64,000 nt of DNA from Pirellula sp. SH-Sr6A (GCF_001610875.1 NZ_CP011272.1:4569988-4633987), one strand, 5' to 3'; shown: positions 25,165 to 35,069, counted from the first letter of the stretch. Numbers and translations: made by a program. The notes: a model not told the origin generated them from the sequence alone.

Positions 25165-26049
25165 TTATTCCGCCAACCTGGGCTTGCCGCTCCACCCCAG
25201 CTTGTCTCTCAAGGCTTGGTAGTCATCATGCCCAGGGACACCGATCAACTGAAAGGACGAATCCGCGCGAGCGATGCGAACCTTCATATCTCGTTCTAGA
25301 TGGCAAACCACCCGTCCGTCGACGACCAAGCTCGCGGTGGGATGATCGACTCGGAGCATCAGATCAAACACCCGATCCGCCGTATCGACAACCGGACGCA
25401 TCGTCAGGGTATGGGGACTGATCGGACAGATCACAAAGGCTTGCAGATTTCGGCGTAGAATCGGTCCCCCTGCGGATAAATTATGCGCCGTCGAACCGAT
25501 GGGAGTACTGATGATCAAGCCATCGCACGCATAGGTGGTGGCCAAGGCTGCGTCGATGAAAAGATCGATGTAAAGCATTGAATAAGGCGGTCCCCCGAGA
25601 ATACTCGCTTCGTTCAGCCCGATCATCGAATGGAGCAATTCGTCTCCGCGATACACATCGCTCTGCAACATCAAATGACTGGTGAGGGTGAAATGCCCCT
25701 TCGCGATTTCGGGCCAAACATTCATGAATTTGTCGGGTTGTATCGCCGCCAGGAATCCGAGCTTCCCGAGATTCACTCCCAACACGGGCTTCTGCCGATG
25801 CTTCATCTGCCTCGCAGATTGCAGGATCGACCCGTCCCCGCCAAGCACCACGACGAGATCGGAAGTGCAATGCTCAAAGTCATATTCAAACGCTTTGTCG
25901 ACCGCGACAATTTCGGCATGACGTTCGATGCAAGGCAGCAGTTTCGGCAACTCCGACTCCACCCGGGGTCGATTCGGTGCAGCGAGCACAACGACGCGAG
26001 GTTTCTCGCGCCCCAGGGACCTCCAAGATGCAACGGAGTGTTCAGACAC
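25165..26049 (-). CDS. nadK: NAD kinase
   Basis: 294 residues. Phosphorylates NAD to NADP. The diagnostic GGDGS motif is at VVVLGGDGSILQSAR, followed by NLGKLGFLA, the substrate-binding NEASI region and DGLIISTPIGSTAHNLSAGGPIL, where His replaces the usual Tyr. Length is standard. It lies 6 bases after dxs and 2 bases before recO. Its presence beside dxs and the prenyl synthase suits NADPH-dependent isoprenoid synthesis, but tight packing may only reflect shared expression. Confidence 0.96.
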   Translation of the reverse strand: MSEHSVASWRSLGREKPRVVVLAAPNRPRVESELPKLLPCIERHAEIVAVDKAFEYDFEHCTSDLVVVLGGDGSILQSARQMKHRQKPVLGVNLGKLGFLAAIQPDKFMNVWPEIAKGHFTLTSHLMLQSDVYRGDELLHSMIGLNEASILGGPPYSMLYIDLFIDAALATTYACDGLIISTPIGSTAHNLSAGGPILRRNLQAFVICPISPHTLTMRPVVDTADRVFDLMLRVDHPTASLVVDGRVVCHLERDMKVRIARADSSFQLIGVPGHDDYQALRDKLGWSGKPRLAE

Positions 26050-26055
26050 GTGGCA

Positions 26056-27960
26056 TCACACTCCCGCGTGGCTAGCGTCGGAGTAACGAGCGCTGAGAGT
26101 TCGGCAGGCGACTGCGATTCCAGCTGCATCCAAGCCTAGATCGGCGAGGAGGTCGTTCCTTTCACCATGCTCGATAAACCGATCGGGCAATCCGAGCGTC
26201 CGGAGACTTCGAGTATCCCAACCGTGCTGACAGGCCGTCTCCAGAACTGCCGAACCAAATCCACCCATCAAGGCACCTTCCTCAACCGTCACGACAAATC
26301 GGCATTCTTCGAACACTTGTGCAAGCATTTCCGTGTCGAGCGGTTTGATGAATCTCGCATTGATCACCGCTACCTCAATCCCCTCTTGCTTGAGAAGATC
26401 TGCAGCGGCTAAGGCCTGCTGCAACATGGCACCGCACGCGATGATGGCGCCATCGGTCGCCCAACGAATCGTTTCGGATTTCCCAAGCTCGATCGGCTGG
26501 CACGGGCGTTCAAACGTCAATGCAGACGATTTGGGATAGCGGATCGAAGTTGGACCATTGTGCTGCAGCGCGAACTCCAGCATCGGTTCTACTTCGGTGG
26601 CATCCCCAGGAGCCATCATGACGATATTCGGGAAAACGCGCATGTAGCCAATATCGAACACACCGTGGTGCGTCGGACCATCCGGGCCGGTCAATCCAGC
26701 TCGGTCCATCATCATGCAAACCGGAAGATTCTGCAGCGATACTTCTTGAAAGATCTGGTCGTACGAGCGTTGCATGAAGGTCGAATAAATGGCAACGATC
26801 GGACGCAACCCGGTTTTGGCTTGGCCAGCAGCGAAAGCGACCGCATGCGATTCACAGATTCCCACATCAAAAAAGCGATCGGCGAAGGCGTCGCGAACCG
26901 GTTCCAATTTGTTCCCTTGGCACATGGCCGCGGTCATCACCGTCACCTTTTCATTCTTATGCATCTGGCTCAAGATGGCATCGCGAGCGAAGTTGGTGAA
27001 CGCAGGCTTCTCCAGGGTGGAGCGGACCTTGGGGGAACCATCTTCGTCCTCGAATGCAGGCGGAGTATGGAAGTAGACGGGATCCCGTTCCGCGGGCTTG
27101 TATCCTCGCCCTTTCTCGGTCACCACATGGAGCAACGTCGGACCTTTCTGATTCTTCACCATCTCCAAGTACTTTCGCATCAGATGGATGTCATGGCCGT
27201 CGATCGGACCGATATAGCGGAATCCAAACTCCTCGAACAACATGCCGCCGACCATCCCCGCCTTGACCCCCTCTTTGATTTGAGCCAAGAGTTTCTCTGC
27301 GGGATCGCCGAACAGCGGGAGCTTGTTGAGTACCTTCACTACCTCGCTCTTGAGCCCGGTATAGAAGGGGTTGGTTCGCAAACGATCCAGATAATTGGCG
27401 ACCGCACCGACGCGTGGACAAATCGACATCTTGTTATCGTTGAGGATGACGATCAAGTCCGAGTTTAGCTCCCCGGCATTGTTCATCGCTTCAAAGACGA
27501 TCCCCGACGGAAATGCTCCGTCCCCGATCACGGCGATGCTCTTTCGACTTCCTTCATTTTGAAGATCGTCGCCGCTCTTCAATCCGAGGGCGGTCGATAC
27601 GGAACAGCCGGCATGGCCGGTCATAAACAAGTCATACTCACTTTCAGAAGGATTGGGGTAACCCATCAATCCCCCTTTCATGCGTATGCTCTGAAAATCG
27701 TTGTAACGACCGGTTATCAATTTATGTGGATAGATCTGATGCCCGGTGTCCCAGATCAATCGATCCCGTCGAAAGTCGAAAACACTATGCAACGCTAAAC
27801 AGAGCTCCACGACTCCGAGATTCGAGGCAAAGTGAGCGGTACGGGTCGCCAAGAGATTGCAGAGCACATCTCGGATTTCGCTCCCCAACTGCTCGAGCTG
27901 CTCGATGCTCATCGAATGCAGAGATTCAGAGGACTCCAATTTCGAAAGCAGTTCGTGCAT
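26056..27960 (-). CDS. dxs: 1-deoxy-D-xylulose-5-phosphate synthase
   Basis: 634 residues, normal length. Dxs condenses pyruvate with glyceraldehyde-3-phosphate using thiamine diphosphate, the entry step of the MEP isoprenoid pathway. Visible are DTGHQIYPHKLITGR, the cofactor motif GDGAFPSG...NDNKMSI, the catalytic Glu region near ICESHAVAFAAGQAKTG, and the transketolase C-domain (VEEGALMGGFGSAV). It ends 6 bases before nadK and starts 2 bases after the prenyl synthase gene. Confidence 0.97.
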   Translation of the reverse strand: MHELLSKLESSESLHSMSIEQLEQLGSEIRDVLCNLLATRTAHFASNLGVVELCLALHSVFDFRRDRLIWDTGHQIYPHKLITGRYNDFQSIRMKGGLMGYPNPSESEYDLFMTGHAGCSVSTALGLKSGDDLQNEGSRKSIAVIGDGAFPSGIVFEAMNNAGELNSDLIVILNDNKMSICPRVGAVANYLDRLRTNPFYTGLKSEVVKVLNKLPLFGDPAEKLLAQIKEGVKAGMVGGMLFEEFGFRYIGPIDGHDIHLMRKYLEMVKNQKGPTLLHVVTEKGRGYKPAERDPVYFHTPPAFEDEDGSPKVRSTLEKPAFTNFARDAILSQMHKNEKVTVMTAAMCQGNKLEPVRDAFADRFFDVGICESHAVAFAAGQAKTGLRPIVAIYSTFMQRSYDQIFQEVSLQNLPVCMMMDRAGLTGPDGPTHHGVFDIGYMRVFPNIVMMAPGDATEVEPMLEFALQHNGPTSIRYPKSSALTFERPCQPIELGKSETIRWATDGAIIACGAMLQQALAAADLLKQEGIEVAVINARFIKPLDTEMLAQVFEECRFVVTVEEGALMGGFGSAVLETACQHGWDTRSLRTLGLPDRFIEHGERNDLLADLGLDAAGIAVACRTLSARYSDASHAGV

Positions 27961-27962
27961 GC

Positions 27963-28979
27963 CTAGTGACTCCTGTCGATGATGTATTTTGCTAGTTGCT
28001 GAAGGGGCACTGCCGCAGCTCCATAAGGTTCCACCAACCGGACGGCCTTTAGAACCAATTCCCGGGCCTTCGCCCTGCTATCCTCCACCCCGTAAATGGA
28101 GGGATAAGTCAACTTGCCACGTTCCTGGTCTTTTCCAGTCCGTTTTCCAGTGTTCTCCGCGGTGCTCTCGACGTCCAGTAGGTCATCGGCGATTTGGAAA
28201 GCAATTCCGATTGCATCGCCATATTGGGACATCACGCGCAGATCTTTCTCCGATGCACCTGCCGCGATCCCCCCCAATTCGACCGATCCTCGAATCATCG
28301 CGCCTGTCTTGCGGGCATGGATCGATTGCAGCAACCTGCCGTCCCCTCCATGTTTCTCGGCCCATAAATCGTCGACTTGCCCCGCAACCATCCCCTCCGG
28401 TCCCGCCGCCTTGGCCAAGACCAGCAGGCTTTGCACTTGCTGACTAGGAGACATCTCCGATTCCATCAATGTCTGAAAAGCGAGTGCCTGCAGACCGTCC
28501 CCGGCCAGGATGGCCGTCGCCTCATCGAACTGGATGTGGCATGTCGGCCGTCCACGACGCAAATCGTCATCGTCCATCGCAGGCAAATCGTCATGGATGA
28601 GCGAGTAACAGTGGATCATTTCCAAAGCGATCGCAGAAGGAATCGCAGACGCGGCCGTACCACCGAGCGTTTCGCAGGCGAGCAAACAAAGGACCGGACG
28701 CAGTCTTTTTCCAGGTCCTAACAAGGAATACCGCATGGAATCCCGCAATCGATCGGGGCAATCCTCCGACAATCCTGCGATGCGTGTCTCCAAAGCCTGA
28801 TCGATAAGCCCCGCGAGATGCTTCCAGCGTTCCTGAAGAGGGTCGATTGCGGTAGCCGTGGCGATGATAGTACCCTGGTGATTTTCGATGAGAAACGTCG
28901 CTGAATAGAAAAAAGTCCCCCTGGAAAGAGCCTTCCAACCCACCCCTGGCGGGCGAGCCAGTGCGATCCAAGAGTTCAT
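27963..28979 (-). CDS. ispA: Geranyl/farnesyl diphosphate synthase-type polyprenyl synthetase
   Basis: 338 residues; the conserved part begins near residue 45, so the true start may lie downstream of this ATG. It contains GPGKRLRPVL, the first Asp-rich motif LIHDDLPAMDDDDLRRG, and the second, IADDLLDVE followed by TGKRTGKDQERGKLTYP. These bind Mg and diphosphates for head-to-tail condensation of IPP with allylic diphosphates. Product length (C15 or C20) cannot be fixed by eye. It lies 2 bases before dxs and ~30 after nrdR. Confidence 0.9.
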   Translation of the reverse strand: MNSWIALARPPGVGWKALSRGTFFYSATFLIENHQGTIIATATAIDPLQERWKHLAGLIDQALETRIAGLSEDCPDRLRDSMRYSLLGPGKRLRPVLCLLACETLGGTAASAIPSAIALEMIHCYSLIHDDLPAMDDDDLRRGRPTCHIQFDEATAILAGDGLQALAFQTLMESEMSPSQQVQSLLVLAKAAGPEGMVAGQVDDLWAEKHGGDGRLLQSIHARKTGAMIRGSVELGGIAAGASEKDLRVMSQYGDAIGIAFQIADDLLDVESTAENTGKRTGKDQERGKLTYPSIYGVEDSRAKARELVLKAVRLVEPYGAAAVPLQQLAKYIIDRSH

Positions 28980-29011
28980 GCGACAAATTGTAGCGTTTTG
29001 TCGAGTCCCGA

Positions 29012-29473
29012 TCAGCTCTTTTGACTCCGTTTCAAGATCGGCCGCAACTCCTCCACAAAATCTTGAATGTCGCTAAACCGGCGGTACACGCTGGCGAACC
29101 GAACAAAAGCGACTTGGTCGACCTCCCGCAAATACTCCATGCACAGACCACCGATCTCCTCGCTCGAAACCTCTTTCTCGTACTGATCGAGGATGTGCGA
29201 CTCGATTTCCGCGGCCAGTCGTTCGATTTGCTCGACACTGATCTTCCGTTTCCAACAGGCCGCTTGCAGTCCCCGAGCGATCTTAGCCCGGCTGAAATCT
29301 TGGTGGCTTCCGTCCCTCTTCACGACTTGTAGTAGCCCCTCCACTCGTTCGTAGGTGGTGAACCGACGACAACATTGATTGCAATATCGACGCCTGCGTA
29401 TGGCCTTGCCGTCCTCGACACTCCTTGAATCGCGAACCGCGTCGTTGTCACTGGAACAGTAGGGGCAGCGCAT
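29012..29473 (-). CDS. nrdR: Transcriptional repressor NrdR
   Basis: 153 residues. The N-terminal zinc ribbon MRCPYCSSDNDAVRDSR...RRRRYCNQCCRRFTTYE is textbook NrdR. The ATP-cone domain follows (VVKRDGSHQDFSRAKIARGL). NrdR represses ribonucleotide reductase genes according to the ATP/dATP state. It is the first gene of the eight-gene run and has a good promoter upstream (29541-29570). No ribonucleotide reductase gene is in the window. Confidence 0.96.
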   Translation of the reverse strand: MRCPYCSSDNDAVRDSRSVEDGKAIRRRRYCNQCCRRFTTYERVEGLLQVVKRDGSHQDFSRAKIARGLQAACWKRKISVEQIERLAAEIESHILDQYEKEVSSEEIGGLCMEYLREVDQVAFVRFASVYRRFSDIQDFVEELRPILKRSQKS

Positions 29474-29540
29474 GCTTCGATTTCCTCAATCCTTGGAAGA
29501 CCTGGAGGTGACGGAGCCTCGACTCCATCCTAGACCGCGC

Positions 29541-29570
29541 AATCTACCATTGGCCTGTCGCCTATTTCAA
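29541..29570 (-). promoter_or_regulatory. Sigma70-like promoter for nrdR and the downstream gene run
   Basis: On the minus strand TTGAAA (complement of 29565-29570), an 18-base spacer and TAGATT (complement of 29541-29546). The start of nrdR is ~70 bases downstream. It is the only clear promoter seen ahead of the nrdR-to-dtd run. Confidence 0.5.
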
Positions 29571-29594
29571 TGACTGCCATAAGAAGGAGGAAAA

Positions 29595-29648
29595 TTGTCA
29601 AACTGGCGAACCTGGAAAGAGACTGTCGCGTGGGTCGACTTGGGATAG
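29595..29648 (+). CDS. Possible short leader ORF before the HtrA-like gene
   Basis: AAGGAGG (29584-29590) is a near-perfect Shine-Dalgarno and lies 4 bases before a TTG that opens a 17-codon frame (LSNWRTWKETVAWVDLG) with TAG at 29646. It is in frame with but separate from the HtrA-like gene 140 bases later. It has three Trp codons. It may be a leader peptide or chance. Confidence 0.22.
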   Translation: MSNWRTWKETVAWVDLG

Positions 29649-29789
29649 CTTCCGTGCGGCAGATCATGCCGCTTCTTTGGAACAACCGATCCTACCGTTA
29701 CCGAACCGTTCCCGCATTGCTAGCAAGCCACGCGCACTAGCCGGTTTGGCTACCCAGTATCCGCTTCCGTACCCAAGCTTCGGACCAGC

Positions 29790-31163
29790 ATGAAACTACG
29801 CACCCTAACCCAACGGCTGCAGGCAATCTCCGTCGGATTGTTAGCCACCTCGTTTTGGGTAGGACCTACGTCCCATTTCGTAGGTTGCTCATCTGCTTGG
29901 GCACAAGAAAACGATCGGGTCACTCCCATCGTTCGCGCCATTCGCAAAGCCGAGCCTGCTGTCGTCAACATCCAAGGCAACAAGACGGTCACCAACACCG
30001 GGACCAACGGGGTGTCGACCGTTCAGGAAGTCAACGGCATGGGGACCGGCGTCATCATCGACCGACGCGGCCTGATCATCACGAACTACCATGTGGTCGA
30101 TGCCGTTCAAAAGATCGAAGTCACCCTTGCCGATGGAACAACCACCATCGCGAACTTGATCAACTACGATCCCGAAACGGATCTTGCTATGATCAAAATC
30201 AACGTCGACAAGGACTTGCCCGTCATTCATGTTGGACGCAGCGATAATCTCCTTCGCGGAGAATCTGTCATCGCCATCGGCAACCCCTTCGGCTATCAGA
30301 ACACCGTAACCGTGGGAATCATCAGCGCGCTCCATCGGGACATCCCGGTCAACGGCTCGCAACAATACACTGACCTGATTCAAACGAACGCCGATATCAA
30401 CCCAGGAAACTCGGGCGGTCCATTGCTGAATATCGATGGGGAAGTCATCGGTATCAATGTGGCCGTCCGAGTCGGCGCTCAAGGAATCGGGTTCGCGATC
30501 CCCATCGATAATGCGATCTCGGTAATGAGCGAACTTGTCGCCCAATACCGGACTACAGGATCGCATGGCTTGGTCTGCTCTCGCATTTCCACCGACAATG
30601 GAATGCAACTGGTATTGGACGAATACCGAAGCAACAGCAGCAAAGAATCATCGCGAGAATTCAAACCCGGCGATGAAATCGTCTCCATCGGTGGCCAAAA
30701 GGTTGAAACACCGCTGGATATCGAGCTCGCACTGCTGGGGCTTCCTGCGGGAGAAACGATCGAGCTCGAACTCCAACGCGGTGGCGAAACCCTCGTGCAC
30801 AACGTGGTCCTTCCTAGAAAGACATCGGTTTCGGATGAATCCGATATTCTCCGCATGGCTTGGGACAAACTCGGAATCCGCGTTGTTCCCGTCCCCGCCG
30901 CGCAAGTCGAACCGATCGGCAAAGACTACGAAGGAGGACTCAAGATTGTCGAGGTCCGTCCGAACAGTCCTGCAGCACGGCAAGCTCTGAGTACCGGCGA
31001 CATCATCGTGGGTGTGATGGATTGGAAAACTCCCAACCTCAAACATCTCGCTTGGGTCATGGCCAACAACAGCTTCCAAACCGCGAGCGCAGCCCAATTC
31101 CATCTTTTGCGCCGCAATCAGTTCCTCAAAGTCGCGATGACCCCGGACAGGACCAAACGCTAG
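29790..31163 (+). CDS. HtrA/DegP-like periplasmic serine protease with two PDZ domains
   Basis: 457 residues with an export signal (MKLRTLTQRLQAISVGLLATSFW...SSAWAQ). The trypsin-like catalytic domain has His101 (TNYHVVD), Asp131 (PETDLAMIKI) and Ser208 (NPGNSGGP), the S1C/Do layout. Two PDZ-like regions follow (FKPGDEIVSIGGQKVETPLD and PNSPAARQALSTGDIIVG). Such proteases degrade or refold misfolded envelope proteins. It is convergent with the transglutaminase gene with only 4 bases between stops. Confidence 0.92.
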   Translation: MKLRTLTQRLQAISVGLLATSFWVGPTSHFVGCSSAWAQENDRVTPIVRAIRKAEPAVVNIQGNKTVTNTGTNGVSTVQEVNGMGTGVIIDRRGLIITNYHVVDAVQKIEVTLADGTTTIANLINYDPETDLAMIKINVDKDLPVIHVGRSDNLLRGESVIAIGNPFGYQNTVTVGIISALHRDIPVNGSQQYTDLIQTNADINPGNSGGPLLNIDGEVIGINVAVRVGAQGIGFAIPIDNAISVMSELVAQYRTTGSHGLVCSRISTDNGMQLVLDEYRSNSSKESSREFKPGDEIVSIGGQKVETPLDIELALLGLPAGETIELELQRGGETLVHNVVLPRKTSVSDESDILRMAWDKLGIRVVPVPAAQVEPIGKDYEGGLKIVEVRPNSPAARQALSTGDIIVGVMDWKTPNLKHLAWVMANNSFQTASAAQFHLLRRNQFLKVAMTPDRTKR

Positions 31164-31167
31164 GGGA

Positions 31168-33630
31168 TCATCTCCTCGATCGCTTGATCGTTTCCAACGC
31201 GCGCAGCTCGCGTTCCAACGACGCTAGGGTTGGCGCATCCAACGAAGCCTCGCCACCATAGCGGACACGATAAAAACTATCCGCGAGCAATCGATCGTCG
31301 AGCGAGCGGTCGTCGACGAGAATCGATTCTACTTCCAGTTGTTTTCGGACAGCGGTTAAGAACTCCTGCGGTGTCTGCCAAGAAGCTTTTTCGAACCCGA
31401 GCCGCTTCAAGGCTTTGACCAGTCGATTGTAAAACGCGATCGAGGTGCGGGTCGATTTCTTTTTGCGTGTTACCGCCAACCTCGGGGTCCATTGCGGGAA
31501 CAACCACAACGAGGTCCGGTAGCCGAGCACGGAAAGCGCACCCGCCACGCAAATCACCACCGCTGCTCGCCACGAAAACCAGCGATCGGGAGATGCCAAT
31601 CCTCCGATCAACCTGCTCGATTGAAGCTTCGCGAAAAACTGCTGAAATTGCGCCCACATAGCATCATAAGAACCCTCCGATGTCTCGGCGAAAATGGAGA
31701 ACATGTTCCCTTGCCTGGATTTGTCCATGTTGAGGATCATCTCCGACCATAGGTCCTGCATGACCCCCAATGTTTGCCCGGCTGACGGTATCACCGCGGC
31801 CCCTGCATTCGATCCCTCGCCCGCCGGCGTTGGATCCATGCGCAACCACATCCCCTTGCTCACCCAAGCAGGGATCGGTTCGCGAAGCCTTCCTTTTTTG
31901 AGCTCCTCGACGGTAAAGTACGCCTCGACCCACACGTGCGCATGCTTCTGTTGAACGGTGAAGTACCCTCCGAGCTCGTTGTATTCGCTCGGCCGGAAAC
32001 CACTTACGATTCGTGTTGGGATGTTCATCGATCGAAGCAACATAGCCAGGGAGGAAGCAAAGTACTCGCAATGCCCCTTCCTCTTGTTGATCAAAAAGTC
32101 CGCGATGGGATCGATCTGGGAATTGGTGGGAGGAGTGAGCCGAAGCGAGTACTTGAAGTCCTTACCGCTGGCGAGATATTGCTCGAGGAACATAGCTCGT
32201 GCGAGTTTGTTGGTCGGTTCCACATCGCTTTGACTCAAAATCTCGTCCCGCACTGCCAAGACGGGGGAAAGACTCGCAGGGAATTCGGTCAGCTCTTCGC
32301 GACGATAAAGTCGCAATGCCACGTCAGGCCCTTCGTCTCCATCGTCCGAGTCCAACGTATTCACCAGATCGGGTAGCAACGACCGCTCCTCGCCACCAAA
32401 AAAGCCATACGTCCGGAACGCGTAACGACGTTTGAGCGCTTTGGTCCGCGAGTCATCGGACGAGTCGATCAAGCGCCAATCCTTTCTCGTCGCATAAAAC
32501 GCACTGGGTTGAGGTGCATGGGAGAAGGGGGGAATCACCGCTACAGGCTCTCCCACAGGTGCCTTCTCCAGTATCGAAACGACAACCGGATCGGAACCCT
32601 CTACCAGCGTTTCATCCATCTCCTGGGCCTTGGGCACCCTTCGGAAGAAACGCTGATCGAGGATGACAGCGGAATCCCCCTTTTGCCAAACACCTCGCGT
32701 CGGCCCCTCGTAGTACTTGTGCAACACCGTCAATCGAATGTAGGGAGGTTGATTGGGGCGGTATTCCCCACCCGTCTTTTCGTTGAACATTTGCATCCGA
32801 AAGACTTGCGATTCGTTTTGCCGAATGTCACCGTAATAACGGAGCGACACCTGCTCCGAAAAACCAACGCTCGCCGACACCCAGCTTTCCGCTTCGTACG
32901 CCCCCACCTGCAGTCGGGGTAGCGTGTAAAAGTAACCGACGGTGAAAACCAAAACCGCCATCGTCAGGGGAACCAAACTGGTGCGACCGCCCCCCCAAGC
33001 TCTCCGGCTCTTGGCGATCACGCGATCGATCGGCTCGCTGGCTTGCAATGCAATTCCCGATCGCCGCTTGCTCGTCGCTGCTTCTCTTCCCAACCAGTAC
33101 AACAATCGAGACCAGAACCCCAAAGACTCCGATTGGGACTCGCTGTGCTTGACCTGGGATGTGTAGTACGCCAACGTCATCATCGCCGCGCACCCCACTC
33201 CCAAAACGGGGAGCATCAAGACTCCGTAGAGCACGTTGTCATTCACCAAAGCAGCTACAACCAACTCGAGCAGAAGAAAAACTCCCCACTGCTCAAAAAC
33301 CCGTTTGGACTTTTTTTGGAATATCAATGGCAACTGCACATAAACCAACAGATTGCCAACCGCGATGAGCTGATTCGATACCGACTGATTCAAAAACTGA
33401 CCAACAGCGACGACCGCACCGCAGATCATCAACAGATACACCAAGTACCGATGCAGGGAAAACCATTCCAGTCGATCGGTGTAGAAATGCCCTACTACCA
33501 CCGCCCCGGCGACGATCATGGGTAGATTCCACGACTCGTTCCCCAATCCCACCAATCCAGCGATCACGATCGCCAAAATGCCAAAGTAAAGAGCGCATTG
33601 CCGCAAACTCAAGTCGATGGATCGGTGCAT
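31168..33630 (-). CDS. TgpA-type membrane transglutaminase-like protein (DUF3488/transglutaminase/DUF4129)
   Basis: 820 residues. The first ~200 hold several transmembrane helices (DUF3488-like). A periplasmic part contains the transglutaminase-like triad: Cys in GHCEYFASSLAMLLRS, His in KHAHVWVEAYF and Asp in RMDPTPAG. A final helix (AAVVICVAGALSVLGYR) leads to a C-terminal DUF4129-like region (FYNRLVKALKRLG). Bacterial TgpA proteins are thought to act on envelope peptides, often beside MoxR-ATPase/DUF58 genes; neither is in this window. The prepilin-peptidase-like gene precedes it by 12 bases on the same strand. Confidence 0.88.
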   Translation of the reverse strand: MHRSIDLSLRQCALYFGILAIVIAGLVGLGNESWNLPMIVAGAVVVGHFYTDRLEWFSLHRYLVYLLMICGAVVAVGQFLNQSVSNQLIAVGNLLVYVQLPLIFQKKSKRVFEQWGVFLLLELVVAALVNDNVLYGVLMLPVLGVGCAAMMTLAYYTSQVKHSESQSESLGFWSRLLYWLGREAATSKRRSGIALQASEPIDRVIAKSRRAWGGGRTSLVPLTMAVLVFTVGYFYTLPRLQVGAYEAESWVSASVGFSEQVSLRYYGDIRQNESQVFRMQMFNEKTGGEYRPNQPPYIRLTVLHKYYEGPTRGVWQKGDSAVILDQRFFRRVPKAQEMDETLVEGSDPVVVSILEKAPVGEPVAVIPPFSHAPQPSAFYATRKDWRLIDSSDDSRTKALKRRYAFRTYGFFGGEERSLLPDLVNTLDSDDGDEGPDVALRLYRREELTEFPASLSPVLAVRDEILSQSDVEPTNKLARAMFLEQYLASGKDFKYSLRLTPPTNSQIDPIADFLINKRKGHCEYFASSLAMLLRSMNIPTRIVSGFRPSEYNELGGYFTVQQKHAHVWVEAYFTVEELKKGRLREPIPAWVSKGMWLRMDPTPAGEGSNAGAAVIPSAGQTLGVMQDLWSEMILNMDKSRQGNMFSIFAETSEGSYDAMWAQFQQFFAKLQSSRLIGGLASPDRWFSWRAAVVICVAGALSVLGYRTSLWLFPQWTPRLAVTRKKKSTRTSIAFYNRLVKALKRLGFEKASWQTPQEFLTAVRKQLEVESILVDDRSLDDRLLADSFYRVRYGGEASLDAPTLASLERELRALETIKRSRR

Positions 33631-33642
33631 CTGTTTGTTTCC

Positions 33643-34857
33643 TTATCCCTCGCGTGATCCCACTAATCGCTTCACGAATTCGATGCTCCCCAACATGCTG
33701 GCCAAAACCAAGAGCAGCAACCCCCAAAACAGGAGCAGCAACTCTGGGGGAAGCAAGATCACGGAAACCACATTCCACAACCGTGCCCAATCCCACAGTA
33801 CATACGCCACTCCCATCGAAAGGTACGGACCAAAAGGAGTGGAACTATCTCTCGTGACGACCCAGAACAAGATAACGAATAGCAATGCGAAGAAGGGGGA
33901 AACGAAAAAGGATATCCATACGACTTGCCAGCCAACAAACGCCCCCACCATGGCCATCAAAGTCACGTCGCCAAACCCGAGGGCTTCCCGGCCCATGACC
34001 AACGCGGCCACCAATCGAAAGGACCAAACCAACATCCCTCCCAAACCAATCCCAAACAGAGAAGTCAACAATCCTTCCCAGTGCTCGGGGCCTCCGAAAT
34101 AATAGGTCCCAACAATCCAAACCAATCCGACCGCGCCCATCGCTCCAACCCATCGGGTCCAGGGATCCCGCGCCAGCCCAGCCCAAAAGTAGGTCCAAGC
34201 TTTACGCAACCCTCGCCGCATGATCCAACGTCGATTGAGCAATGCGAAACACCATCCGCCCCAAAGCAGAACGCCGATGATCAGCCCCCAATCCCCGCCT
34301 TGACTCCAATAATAAGGCCAATCAAAAGCAGAGTTGGCATGTAGCGCGCGGTTTGCGATCGGCGGCGTTGCCAACGATGCCGGATCGATCTCCCGCAATC
34401 TCCAATCAGGAAAGAGCGTTGTGCCCACCATGCCAATCCACGTTCCGGGCACCGTGATCAGATCGGGAATCGTTCGCTCATCAAAGTCGATAAACGTCGC
34501 GGCCACCAAAAATAAAAACAACAGCGAGACACAGACGAACGATCCGAACAGCGCCATTCGAGGAACCGGCCCGCCCCCCGGAAAAACCATTCCCTCGCTC
34601 ATCGCATGCCGATGCAACAGATAGAGAACCATTGGGATCGCAATCTCAATCAACATTGGGCGCAGCCAAAACCAACCGCCCAACTCGCCCCGATCCCCCC
34701 ATCGAAAAAGCCACCCGACTATGGGAAGTCGACTCCACCATCGGGAGTCGCGACGCTGCCAAGGACTGATCGGCCTAGGGCCATATGCGAATTGATAAAT
34801 CGCAAAGTTCACCGCCGGCCCCAGTAGCAGTCCGATCGCAACGATCCAATAATCCAT
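33643..34857 (-). CDS. A24 prepilin peptidase-like membrane protein
   Basis: About 404 residues from the ATG at 34857 (MDYWIVAIGLLLGPAVNFAIYQ), chosen because a 41-residue upstream extension is polar and featureless. It has many transmembrane helices. The two catalytic aspartates of the GxGD family are recognisable as Asp in FIDFDERTIPD and in ALGFGDVTLMAMVGA. Prototype prepilin peptidases also carry an N-methyltransferase domain with CxxC motifs; none is seen. It may process pilin/pseudopilin-like leader peptides. It lies 12 bases before the transglutaminase gene. Confidence 0.78.
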   Translation of the reverse strand: MDYWIVAIGLLLGPAVNFAIYQFAYGPRPISPWQRRDSRWWSRLPIVGWLFRWGDRGELGGWFWLRPMLIEIAIPMVLYLLHRHAMSEGMVFPGGGPVPRMALFGSFVCVSLLFLFLVAATFIDFDERTIPDLITVPGTWIGMVGTTLFPDWRLREIDPASLATPPIANRALHANSAFDWPYYWSQGGDWGLIIGVLLWGGWCFALLNRRWIMRRGLRKAWTYFWAGLARDPWTRWVGAMGAVGLVWIVGTYYFGGPEHWEGLLTSLFGIGLGGMLVWSFRLVAALVMGREALGFGDVTLMAMVGAFVGWQVVWISFFVSPFFALLFVILFWVVTRDSSTPFGPYLSMGVAYVLWDWARLWNVVSVILLPPELLLLFWGLLLLVLASMLGSIEFVKRLVGSREG

Positions 34858-35069
34858 CCAGAATACTCTTTCGACCTGGTACCAATCGGACAACGGAACA
34901 CGTAACGGAAACACACTGGTGGCATCCCGCGCGGGTAGCAGTATATCGCTACGACCGTTCCTGCTGCAATCAACCGCCATCTACGGAAACCGGCACCCAG
35001 AGCGAGAGCCCGCATCCAACCGTTACGAACCGAGGGCATCCGTCCCGAGCGATCCGTGAGCAAGACGAC

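Noticed and set aside
26560-27468. 302-codon plus-strand frame opposite dxs
   Set aside because: Antisense to clear dxs motifs; no domain of its own.
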